From the NCBI RefSeq assembly GCF_000384115.1, contig NZ_KB913029.1, forward strand, positions 4,935,057-4,999,056: DNA of 64,000 bases, written 5' to 3'. This document shows positions 1-7,824 of the stretch, piece after piece. Made by a program: the position numbers and the translations under genes. Under the pieces are notes generated by a model. That model had not been told where the DNA came from. It saw only the letters and a list, made by a program, of their open reading frames with translations, and made no database searches. Source of the stretch: Sporichthya polymorpha DSM 43042 (GTDB taxonomy: Bacteria > Actinomycetota > Actinomycetes > Sporichthyales > Sporichthyaceae). Numbering within the stretch: the first letter of the stretch is position 1; each line of letters begins with the position of its first letter.

Positions 1-875
1 AGCTCGACGGCGACGGCCCGCCAGTCGGCGTCCGGGTCCCCGGTCGCCGAGTAGGTCGTGATCGGGATCTGCCGGTTCGCGGCCAGCCGCTTGCCGTACG
101 GGTCGTCGACGTTGACCACGCCGGCCTTCGCCCGGGCCGGCGTGAACAGCGCGGCCTTCGCCTGGAAGTACGCCTCCATCGTGAAGTGCCAGTCCAGGTG
201 GTCCTGCGAGAGGTTGGTGAACAGCGCCGCGTCGTAGACGATCCCGTCCACGCGGTGCATGTCGAGCGCGTGGCTGGAGACCTCCATCGCCACCGCGTCG
301 ACCTTGCGCTCCTTCATCACGGCGAGCAGCGCGTGCAGGTCGGGGGCCTCGGGGGTGGTGCGGGCACTCGGCAGCGCCTCGTCCCCGATCCGGGTGGCGA
401 CCGTGCCGAACAGGCCGGTGCTGCGCCCGGCGGCCCGCAGGCCGGCCTCGAGCAGGAACGCGGTCGTCGTCTTCCCGTTGGTCCCGGTCACGCCGAGCGT
501 GAGCATGCCCGCGGCCGGGTCGCCGTAGATCGCGGCGGCGAGCGCTCCGAGCGAGGCGCGGGCGTCGGAGACGACCAGCACCGGCAGGTCGGCCACCCGC
601 GAGCGCTCCCGGCCGAGCGGGTCGGTGAGGATCGCGACCGCCCCGGCCTCGGCGGCCTGGCGCACGAACTCGGCGCCGTGCACGTTCTCGCCGATCATCG
701 CCGCGTACAGATCACCCGGTTGGACCTGCCGGGAGTCGTGGGTGAGACCGGTGACCGTCACGGTCCGCTGCGCCGGATCGGGCAGCTCGGCGCCGACCAG
801 CGTGCCCAGTTCGGCCACGGTCCGCGGGACCGACTTCTGCGGGCGCAGAGCCGGCGTCGGGGAGGAGGGGGGCAC
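1..875 (-). CDS. murE: UDP-N-acetylmuramoyl-tripeptide synthetase MurE (3' end outside window)
   Basis: Mur ligase that adds the third stem-peptide amino acid (normally meso-diaminopimelate) to UDP-MurNAc-L-Ala-D-Glu in the cytoplasm. Only the first 291 residues lie in the window; the C-terminal domains run off the left edge. Visible are the N-terminal Mur fold, the ATP-binding loop GVTGTNGKTTT at about residues 126-136, and the substrate-binding stretch with TTPEAPDLH and EVSSHALDMHRVDG. The chosen GTG start at 875 has no strong Shine-Dalgarno sequence, so a nearby alternative start is possible. It follows ftsI by 36 bp on the same strand, as in the usual dcw order, and is probably cotranscribed from the mraZ promoter. 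Confidence 0.93.
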   Translation of the reverse strand, partial: MPPSSPTPALRPQKSVPRTVAELGTLVGAELPDPAQRTVTVTGLTHDSRQVQPGDLYAAMIGENVHGAEFVRQAAEAGAVAILTDPLGRERSRVADLPVLVVSDARASLGALAAAIYGDPAAGMLTLGVTGTNGKTTTAFLLEAGLRAAGRSTGLFGTVATRIGDEALPSARTTPEAPDLHALLAVMKERKVDAVAMEVSSHALDMHRVDGIVYDAALFTNLSQDHLDWHFTMEAYFQAKAALFTPARAKAGVVNVDDPYGKRLAANRQIPITTYSATGDPDADWRAVAVE

Positions 876-911
876 GGCGAGTCAGGGTAGTCAGGCGGCG
901 GCCGCCCTCCG

Positions 912-2804
912 TCACCAGGTCAGTGGCAGGCGAGCCGGTTTGGCGCCGGTCGGCCGGATGCCCATCGTGCGCAGCGTGAACGTCATGACGTCGACGAACA
1001 CCGGGCCGCCGAGCATGCCGCCGTAGTGACCACGGACCGGCTTCTGCAGCGTCACCGAGACGACGATGCGCGGGTCGTCCGCCGGCGCGAACCCGGCGAA
1101 GGACGCGGTGTAGCCGCGGTAGCACCGGCACTCGGAGTCGGCGAACTGCGCGGTACCGGTCTTGCCGGCGATCCGGTAGCCGTCGATCTTCACGTGCGGC
1201 GCGGTCCCGCCCGGGGCGGTGACCTGCTCGAGCATCTTCGTCACGGTCGCGGCGGTGGCCGCGCTGACGACCGGGCGCACCTCGGGCGGCTGCGGCGTGT
1301 GGGTGACGCCGTCGGCGTCGGTCCAGGACCGCACCAGCGTCGGTGCGATCCGGACGCCGCCGTTGCCGATCGCCTGGTAGACCGAGGCCGCCTGGACCGT
1401 GTTCATCGAGTAGCCCTGGCCGAACGGGATCGTGTAGCGGGTCGTGCCGACCCACTTCTCCACGCTCGGCAGCAGGCCGCGGCTCTCCCCGGGGAACTGC
1501 AGCCCGGTGGGCTCGGCGACGCCGAACGCCTTGAAGTAGTCGTGGAGGACCTGGGCGGAAACCTTGTCGGCCGCGAGCACGGTGCCGATGTTGGAGGACT
1601 TCGCCAGGATGCCGGCGAGCGTCCAGCGCTCGGTGCCGTGCGGATCGCTGTCGTGCAGCACGTGGCCGGCGCGGCGCAGCTCACCGGGGACCTTGAACTT
1701 GTCGGTCGGCTTGACCACACCCTGCTCGATCAGGGCCGCCATCGTCAGCGCCTTCATGATCGAGCCGGGCTCGTAGATCTGGGACAGCGCCCGGTTGCCG
1801 CGGTTGTCGTCCGAGCCCTTGCCGGGGTTGTTCGGGTTGAACGTCGGCGCGGTCGCCATCGCGAGGATCTCGCCGGTCTTCACGTCCTGCACGATCACGG
1901 TGCCGCTCTGGGCACGCGTCTCGCGGACCTTGGCGGCGATGGCCTGCTGAGCGGCGTACTGGATGTCGCGGTCGATGGTGAGCTGCAGGTCCTGACCGGA
2001 CACGGGCTCGCGGTTGCGCATGCCCGCGGTCGCGATCTTGCCGCCGTTGCTGCTGCGCTCGTAGGTCTGTTCGCCGTCGACGCCGGAGAGCAGCGCGTCG
2101 AACTCGCGCTCGATGCCGCCGCCGGCCTGACCGGAGGCGTTGAGGAAGCCGAGGATGTTCGCGGCCAGGGTGTCCGCCGGGTAGACCCGCTTGCTCGTGA
2201 CCTCGGCGAAGATCCCCATCACGGGCTTGCCGGTGCCGGGGTCGAGGGTCGCGGCAATGTCCCGCCAGCGGTCCGGGTCGATGTTGCGGGCCAGGACGAC
2301 GTAACGGCGCGGGCGGTCGCCGAGGCGGGCGGCGAGCCACTCCTCGTCGACGCCGAGCTTGGGCGCCAGCACGTGGGCGTAGGCGCGGGGGTCGGAGATC
2401 AGCGTCGGGTCCGCGGTGACCGTGCGCGCCTCGACCGAGCGCGCGAGCACGTCGCCGTCGCGGTCGAAGATGACGCCCCGGGTCGCGGGGACCGCCACCG
2501 TGCGCAGGCGCTCGTTCTGGGCCACCGCGGCGTAGCTGCTCGCCTCGAAGCCCTGGACCTGCAGCAGCCGCCCGATCAGCAACGCGACGACGAGCGAGAG
2601 ACACAGCAACGCGGCCTGCAGCCGGCGACCGGGGTTGCCCAGCTTGGTCCCCCGGCGCGGGGGCAGCGGCCGCCGCGGCCCCGTCGCCGCGGGTCTGCGG
2701 GCGGCGGGCTGACGGGGCGCCGACTGACGGGGCGCCGACTTGCGGGGCGCGGGCTTGCGCGCCGCCGCACCTCGACGGGCCGGTGGTTCCCGACGGCCAG
2801 TCAC
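912..2804 (-). CDS. ftsI: Penicillin-binding protein 3 / FtsI (division transpeptidase)
   Basis: Class B penicillin-binding protein, the septal peptidoglycan transpeptidase, 630 aa. A basic Arg/Pro/Ala-rich cytoplasmic tail (about 50 aa of Lys-Pro-Ala/Arg-Gln repeats) precedes one membrane segment around residues 65-85. The PBP dimerisation domain is followed by the transpeptidase domain with the three catalytic boxes SIMK (Ser348, Lys351), SSN (about 403-405) and KTG (548-550). GTG at 2804 is chosen because an AGGAG lies 5 nt upstream; the open frame continues upstream to 2999 without such support. Two in-frame GTG codons (2810, 2804) compete, and the first overlaps the AGGAG. Lies between ftsL and murE in the dcw operon. 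Confidence 0.94.
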   Translation of the reverse strand: MTGRREPPARRGAAARKPAPRKSAPRQSAPRQPAARRPAATGPRRPLPPRRGTKLGNPGRRLQAALLCLSLVVALLIGRLLQVQGFEASSYAAVAQNERLRTVAVPATRGVIFDRDGDVLARSVEARTVTADPTLISDPRAYAHVLAPKLGVDEEWLAARLGDRPRRYVVLARNIDPDRWRDIAATLDPGTGKPVMGIFAEVTSKRVYPADTLAANILGFLNASGQAGGGIEREFDALLSGVDGEQTYERSSNGGKIATAGMRNREPVSGQDLQLTIDRDIQYAAQQAIAAKVRETRAQSGTVIVQDVKTGEILAMATAPTFNPNNPGKGSDDNRGNRALSQIYEPGSIMKALTMAALIEQGVVKPTDKFKVPGELRRAGHVLHDSDPHGTERWTLAGILAKSSNIGTVLAADKVSAQVLHDYFKAFGVAEPTGLQFPGESRGLLPSVEKWVGTTRYTIPFGQGYSMNTVQAASVYQAIGNGGVRIAPTLVRSWTDADGVTHTPQPPEVRPVVSAATAATVTKMLEQVTAPGGTAPHVKIDGYRIAGKTGTAQFADSECRCYRGYTASFAGFAPADDPRIVVSVTLQKPVRGHYGGMLGGPVFVDVMTFTLRTMGIRPTGAKPARLPLTW

Positions 2805-2905
2805 GTGCACTCCTGTCCCACGAGCACCATCGTGCAGTTCAGAGCTTTGACTCGGGTGTCCGCCACGCCGAACCGATCGAACTGATTCCCCGTCAGTTCT
2901 CAGGC

Positions 2906-3613
2906 TCAGTTGGACCAGGTGCCGGAGGGAGGCTCGACGACCTGCTCGCCCCCGGCACGCGAGCCGCCCTTCTCCTGCTCGGCGAGCTTGCGCTTCCACT
3001 CCTTCTCGGCCTTCTCCTGCGCGGCCTGCTGCGCGGCGGCGGCCCGCTCGGCCGCGACGCGCGCCCGCTCGGCCTCGGCGGCCGCGGCCGCGCGCTCCTG
3101 GCGCGCCGTGACCCGCTCGGCGCGCGCCTGCTTCTCGGCGGCGGCCTGCTCGGCCTCGAGCTTCTGCCGGGCCTCCAGCTCGGCCCGCTCCTCCGGCGTC
3201 AGCGGCTTGGGGGCGGCCGGCGCCGGGACCGCGCCGTCGGTGACGGTGCCGTCGGCGAGGGAGACGAACGAGACGCCGGGCGCCGGGACCATGCCGATGT
3301 CCCGCGCGGCCTTGGCCAGCCGGTCCGGAGCGGCGGCTCGGGCGAGCGCCTCCTCCAGGCTCTGGCTGCGGTCCTCGAGGGCCGTCGCCTCCTTCTGGAG
3401 CTTGCTCGCCGTGAAGGAGCCCTGCGCGAGCGCGGTGTTGAACCCGAGCAGCGCCGCGAGTCCGCCGGAGAGGACGAGCAGGAGCAGCATCACGAACGAG
3501 GCGCGCCCGGCCCGCGGCACGCGGTCGGGGACCGCCGCCAGCGTCGGGACGGCGTTCCCCGCCCGGGTGGTGCGCGGCGGCACGGGCCGCGGGGACTGCA
3601 GCGCGGACCTCAC
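2906..3613 (-). CDS. ftsL: FtsL-like division protein with long coiled-coil tail
   Basis: Small bitopic divisome protein in the FtsL position between rsmH and ftsI. It has a 38-residue cytoplasmic N terminus, one membrane helix (about 39-62), then an [19 protein letters not shown] heptad region typical of FtsL and the conserved AARDIGMVP element. From about residue 130 an Ala/Glu/Arg-rich segment of about 90 residues follows, which FtsL proteins normally lack; the total is 235 aa against roughly 100-130 for classical FtsL. The GTG start overlaps the rsmH stop by 4 nt (GTGA), which indicates translational coupling. Assignment rests on position plus topology, since FtsL is poorly conserved. Confidence 0.8.
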   Translation of the reverse strand: MRSALQSPRPVPPRTTRAGNAVPTLAAVPDRVPRAGRASFVMLLLLVLSGGLAALLGFNTALAQGSFTASKLQKEATALEDRSQSLEEALARAAAPDRLAKAARDIGMVPAPGVSFVSLADGTVTDGAVPAPAAPKPLTPEERAELEARQKLEAEQAAAEKQARAERVTARQERAAAAAEAERARVAAERAAAAQQAAQEKAEKEWKRKLAEQEKGGSRAGGEQVVEPPSGTWSN

Positions 3614-4572
3614 GCTGCCTCCCGCACCTTCTCCGCCGCCCGCACCCGCGCCGACGCGGCGCGGGGATTGGCGGCGGTCTCGGCCTCGTCCGGAACGTCG
3701 CCCTTGGCGAGCAGACGCAGGACGGGGGCCGTGCCGGGCAGCTCGACCGGCAGGTCGAGCGGGCCGCCGGCGGTGGCTCCGGCGGCGAGGACGCGCTTGA
3801 CGATGCGGTCCTCCAACGAGTGGTACGTGAGGACGACGATGCGCCCGGAGACCGCCAGCGCGGCGACGGCGGCGGGCATCGCCCGCTCCAGGGCCGCGAG
3901 CTCGCCGTTGACCTCGATCCGCAGGGCCTGGAACGTCCGCTTGGCGGGGTTGCCCCCGGTCCGGCGGGCCGGCGCCGGGATCGCCGCCCGGATCAGCTCG
4001 ACGAGGCGGGCGGAGGTCGTGAAGGGCTCCCGGGCCCGCTCGCGCACCACGGCGTCGGCGATGCGCTTCGCGAATTTCTCCTCCCCGTAGGCGCGCAGGA
4101 CCCGGGCGAGGTCCCCCGCTCCGTAAGTGTTGAGCACGTCCGCGGCCGTGGGGCCCGTCGTCGGATTCATCCGCATGTCGAGCGGGGCGTCCTGCGCGTA
4201 GGCGAAGCCGCGGTCGGCCTCGTCGAGCTGCATCGAGGAGACGCCGAGGTCGAACAGCACGCCCTGCACGCGCGGCAGGCCGAGGCGGGCGAGCACGTCG
4301 GGCAGCTCGTCGTAGACGGCGTGGACGAGCGTGACCCGCTCGCCGAACGGGGCCAGCCGCGACGCGGAGAGCTCCAGGGCGTTCGGGTCGCGGTCCAGCC
4401 CGACCAGACGCAACCCGTCGAACCGGCGCAGCATCGCCTCGCTGTGGCCACCGAGCCCGAGCGTCGCGTCGACCACGACCGCACCGGGGGTCTCCAGCGC
4501 CGGCGCGAGCAGGGCGAGCACCCGGTCCAGCAGCACCGGCACGTGCCGGTCGGCGGGCCCACTACTGGTCAC
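3610..4572 (-). CDS. rsmH: 16S rRNA (cytosine-1402-N4)-methyltransferase RsmH
   Basis: SAM-dependent methyltransferase (MraW) that makes N4-methyl-C1402 in the ribosomal P site, 320 aa. The N terminus carries [10 protein letters not shown], then the SAM-binding [14 protein letters not shown] (about residues 33-46), [25 protein letters not shown] and the C-terminal [17 protein letters not shown], all hallmarks of the family. The GTG start at 4572 has GAAGGA about 8 nt upstream and gives the normal family length; the frame is open further upstream through mraZ but without homology. It lies 155 bp downstream of mraZ and overlaps the ftsL start. Confidence 0.96.
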   Translation of the reverse strand: MTSSGPADRHVPVLLDRVLALLAPALETPGAVVVDATLGLGGHSEAMLRRFDGLRLVGLDRDPNALELSASRLAPFGERVTLVHAVYDELPDVLARLGLPRVQGVLFDLGVSSMQLDEADRGFAYAQDAPLDMRMNPTTGPTAADVLNTYGAGDLARVLRAYGEEKFAKRIADAVVRERAREPFTTSARLVELIRAAIPAPARRTGGNPAKRTFQALRIEVNGELAALERAMPAAVAALAVSGRIVVLTYHSLEDRIVKRVLAAGATAGGPLDLPVELPGTAPVLRLLAKGDVPDEAETAANPRAASARVRAAEKVREAA

Positions 4573-4727
4573 GGTGCGCGTCCTTCGTGCTCGTGTGCTG
4601 CTGGGGTCGTGCGGGAGGTACACGGGACGTGGGGCCAGGTCCCCGCCCGCTCGGTCTCCGGCACCGGGGAAGGTGAGCCGGAGTCCTGGAGCGGGGGGAG
4701 ACCTCGCGCCACGTCGGGGCGCGGGAA

Positions 4728-5159
4728 TTACATGAGGCCGGGGAACACCTCCTCCGACAGGTCGGCGAAGGCCTGCTCCTGGGCGGCGAGGTAGCGGTCC
4801 CAGGCGGCGGAGTCCCAGACCTCGACCCGGGCGTTCGCGCCGATGACCACGCATTCGCGCTCCAACCCGGCGTAGGCCCGGAGCTGCGGCGGGATCGTGA
4901 CGCGGCCCTGCTTGTCGGGCACCTCGTCGGAGGCGCCCGCGTACAGGACGCGCATGAAGTCGCGGGGCCCCTTGGACGTGACCGGAGCGGTCCGGAGCTG
5001 CTCGGCGATCCGGGCGAACTCGGGCCGGGGCCAGATGTAGAGGCAGCGCTCCTGGCCCTTCGTGATCACGAGCCCCTCCGCCAGTTCGTCCCGGAACTTC
5101 GCCGGGAGGATCAGCCGCCCTTTGTCGTCCAGCCGCGGTGTGTGGGTGCCGAGGAACAC
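4728..5159 (-). CDS. mraZ: Transcriptional regulator MraZ
   Basis: DNA-binding repressor of the dcw cluster, 143 aa, with two SpoVT/AbrB-like repeats. The first begins [19 protein letters not shown] and the second carries [18 protein letters not shown], each with the conserved DxKGR loop. GTG at 5159 is chosen because it gives the canonical MraZ N terminus and has GGAGG 9 nt upstream; an upstream ATG at 5222 in the same frame would place translation inside the promoter and the operator repeats. First gene of the division operon. The tandem GTGGAG boxes directly upstream point to autoregulation. Confidence 0.96.
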   Translation of the reverse strand: MFLGTHTPRLDDKGRLILPAKFRDELAEGLVITKGQERCLYIWPRPEFARIAEQLRTAPVTSKGPRDFMRVLYAGASDEVPDKQGRVTIPPQLRAYAGLERECVVIGANARVEVWDSAAWDRYLAAQEQAFADLSEEVFPGLM

Positions 5160-5462
5160 CTCTCCACCCCTCCAACCGCCCGTGGAGCCCATTTTCCTCC
5201 ACTGGGCTCCACGGTACTCCACTTCACTCCACGGTCAACGCCAAACCAGGGGTTTTGTGGCCCGACTCGCGCCCGCCGGACCGGGATCGGGAGGGTTGCG
5301 GGCCGATTCGTGGTGGGAAGTCCGATCTGGCGCCGGAATCCGGGGTGCGCGAGCGGGGGTGACCTCACCCGGTCGGCGCTGTCTCCGGCGAACCCCTGCC
5401 GCAGATCGCGGCGGCGGGTGGAGAATGACTGCCCACGACCGATCGCACGGCCTGGAGGATTC
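5160..5462. other. Divergent intergenic region mraZ / moxR
   Basis: About 300 bp without a gene. The left part (to about 5240) holds the mraZ promoter, operator boxes and leader. The right part should hold the moxR promoter, but no convincing -35/-10 pair was identified there; a GGAGG ribosome site lies at 5454-5458 just before moxR. Confidence 0.7.
5197..5238 (-). promoter_or_regulatory. mraZ promoter with four MraZ operator boxes
   Basis: Read on the minus strand, a TTGACC -35 (5233-5238) is followed after 16 nt by a TACCGT -10 (5211-5216). Four perfect GTGGAG hexamers sit at 5227-5232, 5217-5222, 5207-5212 and 5197-5202, exactly 10 bp apart. They fill the spacer, overlap the -10 and reach the expected start site near 5204. 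MraZ proteins are known to bind tandem repeats with 10-bp periodicity in their own promoter, so this is read as the autorepression operator. A fifth hexamer occurs at 5162-5167 and an inverted one at 5182-5187. Confidence 0.85.
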
Positions 5463-6476
5463 GTGACCGCTCCGCACGGCAACCCGCCAGGCGGGATCTC
5501 CTACTCGGTGCCGGTCGGTGCGGGAGGGCTGGGTTCGGGACTGAGCGTCCCCGAGGTCGCCGGCCGGATCCGGGCGACCGTCGAACGGGTGATCGTCGGC
5601 AAGCCCGAGTCGGTCCGGCTCGCCCTGGTGGTCCTCCTGGCGGAGGGCCACCTGCTCGTCGAGGACGTGCCCGGCGTCGGCAAGACGATGCTGTCGAAGG
5701 CGCTGGCGCGGTCGGTCGACTGCTCGGTCCGCCGGATCCAGTTCACGCCGGACCTGCTGCCCTCGGACATCACCGGCGTCTCGATCTACAACCAGGAGCG
5801 CCGCGACTTCGAGTTCAAGCCGGGCGCGATCTTCGCCAACGTCGTGATCGGCGACGAGATCAACCGCGCCTCCCCCAAGACGCAGTCCGCGCTGCTGGAG
5901 TGCATGGAGGAGGGCCAGGTCACCGTCGACGGCGTGACCTACGAGCTGGCGGCGCCGTTCATGGTCGTGGCCACGCAGAACCCGATCGAGATGGAGGGCA
6001 CGTACCCGCTGCCCGAGGCCCAGCGCGACCGGTTCATGGCGCGGATCTCGATGGGGTACCCGCACGGGACCGCCGAGCTCGACATGATCGACAACCACGG
6101 CGCCGCGTCGCCGCTGGACTTCCTCGAGCCGGCCACCGACGGGCACACCGTCGTCAAGCTGATCGAGATCGTCCGGTCCGTCCACGTCTCGCCGGCCGTG
6201 AAGCAGTACACGGTCGACCTCGTCGGCGCCACGCGCTCCTCCCCCGAGCTCCGGCTCGGGGCGTCACCGCGCGCGACGCTGCACCTGGTCCGGGCCGCCC
6301 GGGCCGCGGCGGCGCTCGACGGACGCGACTTCGTGCTCCCCGACGACATCCAGGCCCTGGCGATGCCGGTGCTCGCGCACCGGCTGATCACCACGGCCGA
6401 GGCCCAGATCGCCCGCCGCACCGCGGCGGCGATCGTCCGCGACATCGTTCGCAGCGTCCCGCTTCCGGGACGCTGA
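5463..6476 (+). CDS. MoxR-family AAA+ ATPase
   Basis: AAA_3 ATPase of the MoxR group, 337 aa, a presumed chaperone that assembles or activates partner proteins, often together with DUF58/VWA and transglutaminase proteins. Visible are Walker A GVGKT in VEDVPGVGKTMLSKAL (about residues 68-83), Walker B VVIGDEINRA, sensor 1 VATQNPIE and the PLPEAQRDRF arginine-finger segment. The GTG start at 5463 has GGAGG 4 nt upstream; the longer open frame reaching back to 5142 lacks support. It begins the moxR-DUF58-transglutaminase cluster, with a 52-bp gap to the next gene. Confidence 0.95.
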   Translation: MTAPHGNPPGGISYSVPVGAGGLGSGLSVPEVAGRIRATVERVIVGKPESVRLALVVLLAEGHLLVEDVPGVGKTMLSKALARSVDCSVRRIQFTPDLLPSDITGVSIYNQERRDFEFKPGAIFANVVIGDEINRASPKTQSALLECMEEGQVTVDGVTYELAAPFMVVATQNPIEMEGTYPLPEAQRDRFMARISMGYPHGTAELDMIDNHGAASPLDFLEPATDGHTVVKLIEIVRSVHVSPAVKQYTVDLVGATRSSPELRLGASPRATLHLVRAARAAAALDGRDFVLPDDIQALAMPVLAHRLITTAEAQIARRTAAAIVRDIVRSVPLPGR

Positions 6477-6515
6477 GAGCCTCCGCGGCCGACCCCCGCC
6501 GACCACGACGGCAGG

Positions 6516-6521
6516 TACTTT
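6516..6521 (+). promoter_or_regulatory. -10 box TACTTT of the DUF58 gene, leaderless
   Basis: TACTTT ends 7 nt before the GTG start at 6529, so transcription would begin at or next to the start codon. The gene has no Shine-Dalgarno sequence, which agrees with leaderless translation and suggests DUF58 can be expressed independently of moxR. Confidence 0.5.
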
Positions 6522-6528
6522 CGCAACC

Positions 6529-7824
6529 GTGCGGATATTTTCCGGGCTGACGCTCCGCGGCCGCTGCTTCCTGGTCGCCGGAGTCGCGGCGTTGGGCTGT
6601 GCCCTGGTGCTCGGCCAGCAGGACGTCCTGCGCGTCGCGATCCTGCTGATCAGCCTGCCCCTGGTGTGCGCGGCGGTCGTGTTCCGCACGCAGCACAAGC
6701 TCTCGACCTCCCGCGTCATCGAGCCCGTGCGGGTGCCGGCCGGCGAGGAGGCCCGGGTCTCCCTGCGCGTCCACAACACCTCGCTGGCCCCGAGCGGCCT
6801 GCTGCTGGCGGAGGACAGCCTCCCGCGCGGCATGAGCGCGCGGCCGCGGTTCGTCATCGACCGGCTCGAGCCGCGCGGCAAGCGCGAGGTGTTCTACCGG
6901 GTCCGCAGCCAGGTCCGCGGCAAGTTCCCGATCGGGCCGCTGCGGCTGCGCCTCGCCGACCCGTTCGGCATGTGCGAGATCTCCCGCTCCTACGCCGGCA
7001 CCGACGACCTGATCGTGATCCCCGTGGTCGAGCCCGTGCCGTTCGTGGTGCTCGGCGGCGAGTGGACCGGCGGCACCGAGAGCCACCCGAGCTCGATCCC
7101 CTCCGCCGGCGAGGACGACATCGGCACCCGCGAGTACCGCCACGGCGACGCGCTGCACCGCGTCCACTGGCGCTCGACAGCGCGCCGGGGCGAGCTCATG
7201 GTCCGCCGCGAGGAGCACCCCCGGCAGAGCCAGGCGACGCTGCTGGTCGACGTCCGCGCGGACGCACACGCCGGCGAGGGGCTGCACTCCTCGCTGGAGT
7301 GGGCGGTCTCGGCCGCCGCGTCGCTGTCGATCCACCTGATCCGGCGCGGGTTCTCCCTGCGCCTGCTGACCGAGACCGGCCAGCCGCTCGCCGGGATGGC
7401 CGGGGACATCGTCTCCCCCGCCCCGGATGTCGAGGGCCTGCTGCTCGACGCGCTCGCGATGCTGACGCCCTCGCACACCCCGACGCTCAACGACGCCCTG
7501 CGCGGCCTGCACCGGGCCGGCAGCGACAGCCTGGTGATCGCCCTGCTCGGTGACCTCACCGAGGCCGACGCGGCCGCCCTGGGCCGGCGTCGGCAGGGCA
7601 CCCAGACCGCGATCGCCCTGATGCTGCGCCCGCTGAGCTGGACGCCCGGCGGCGCCGAGGCGCAGACCGAGGAGCAGCGCCGGTTCGAGCACAACATCGC
7701 ACTGCTGCGCAACGGCGGCTGGCGCGCGGTCCCGGTCTCGGCCGGCGACCGGCTGCCGGACGTCTGGCTCGGGGTCGCCCGCGGCGGCCCGATCACCGGC
7801 ATCCGGCCGGTGGGGGTCGCGTGA
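6529..7824 (+). CDS. DUF58 domain protein (MoxR partner)
   Basis: Protein of 431 aa. Two hydrophobic segments at the N terminus (about 12-55) anchor it in the membrane, followed by a beta-rich region and the DUF58 signature GTREYRHGDALHRVHW (about 203-218), which belongs to a VWA-like fold. In the family it is encoded next to MoxR and a transglutaminase, and probably acts with them in an envelope-associated process; the substrate is unknown. The GTG start has no Shine-Dalgarno sequence but has a -10 box 7 nt upstream. The stop overlaps the next start by 4 nt (GTGA). Confidence 0.9.
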   Translation: MRIFSGLTLRGRCFLVAGVAALGCALVLGQQDVLRVAILLISLPLVCAAVVFRTQHKLSTSRVIEPVRVPAGEEARVSLRVHNTSLAPSGLLLAEDSLPRGMSARPRFVIDRLEPRGKREVFYRVRSQVRGKFPIGPLRLRLADPFGMCEISRSYAGTDDLIVIPVVEPVPFVVLGGEWTGGTESHPSSIPSAGEDDIGTREYRHGDALHRVHWRSTARRGELMVRREEHPRQSQATLLVDVRADAHAGEGLHSSLEWAVSAAASLSIHLIRRGFSLRLLTETGQPLAGMAGDIVSPAPDVEGLLLDALAMLTPSHTPTLNDALRGLHRAGSDSLVIALLGDLTEADAAALGRRRQGTQTAIALMLRPLSWTPGGAEAQTEEQRRFEHNIALLRNGGWRAVPVSAGDRLPDVWLGVARGGPITGIRPVGVA

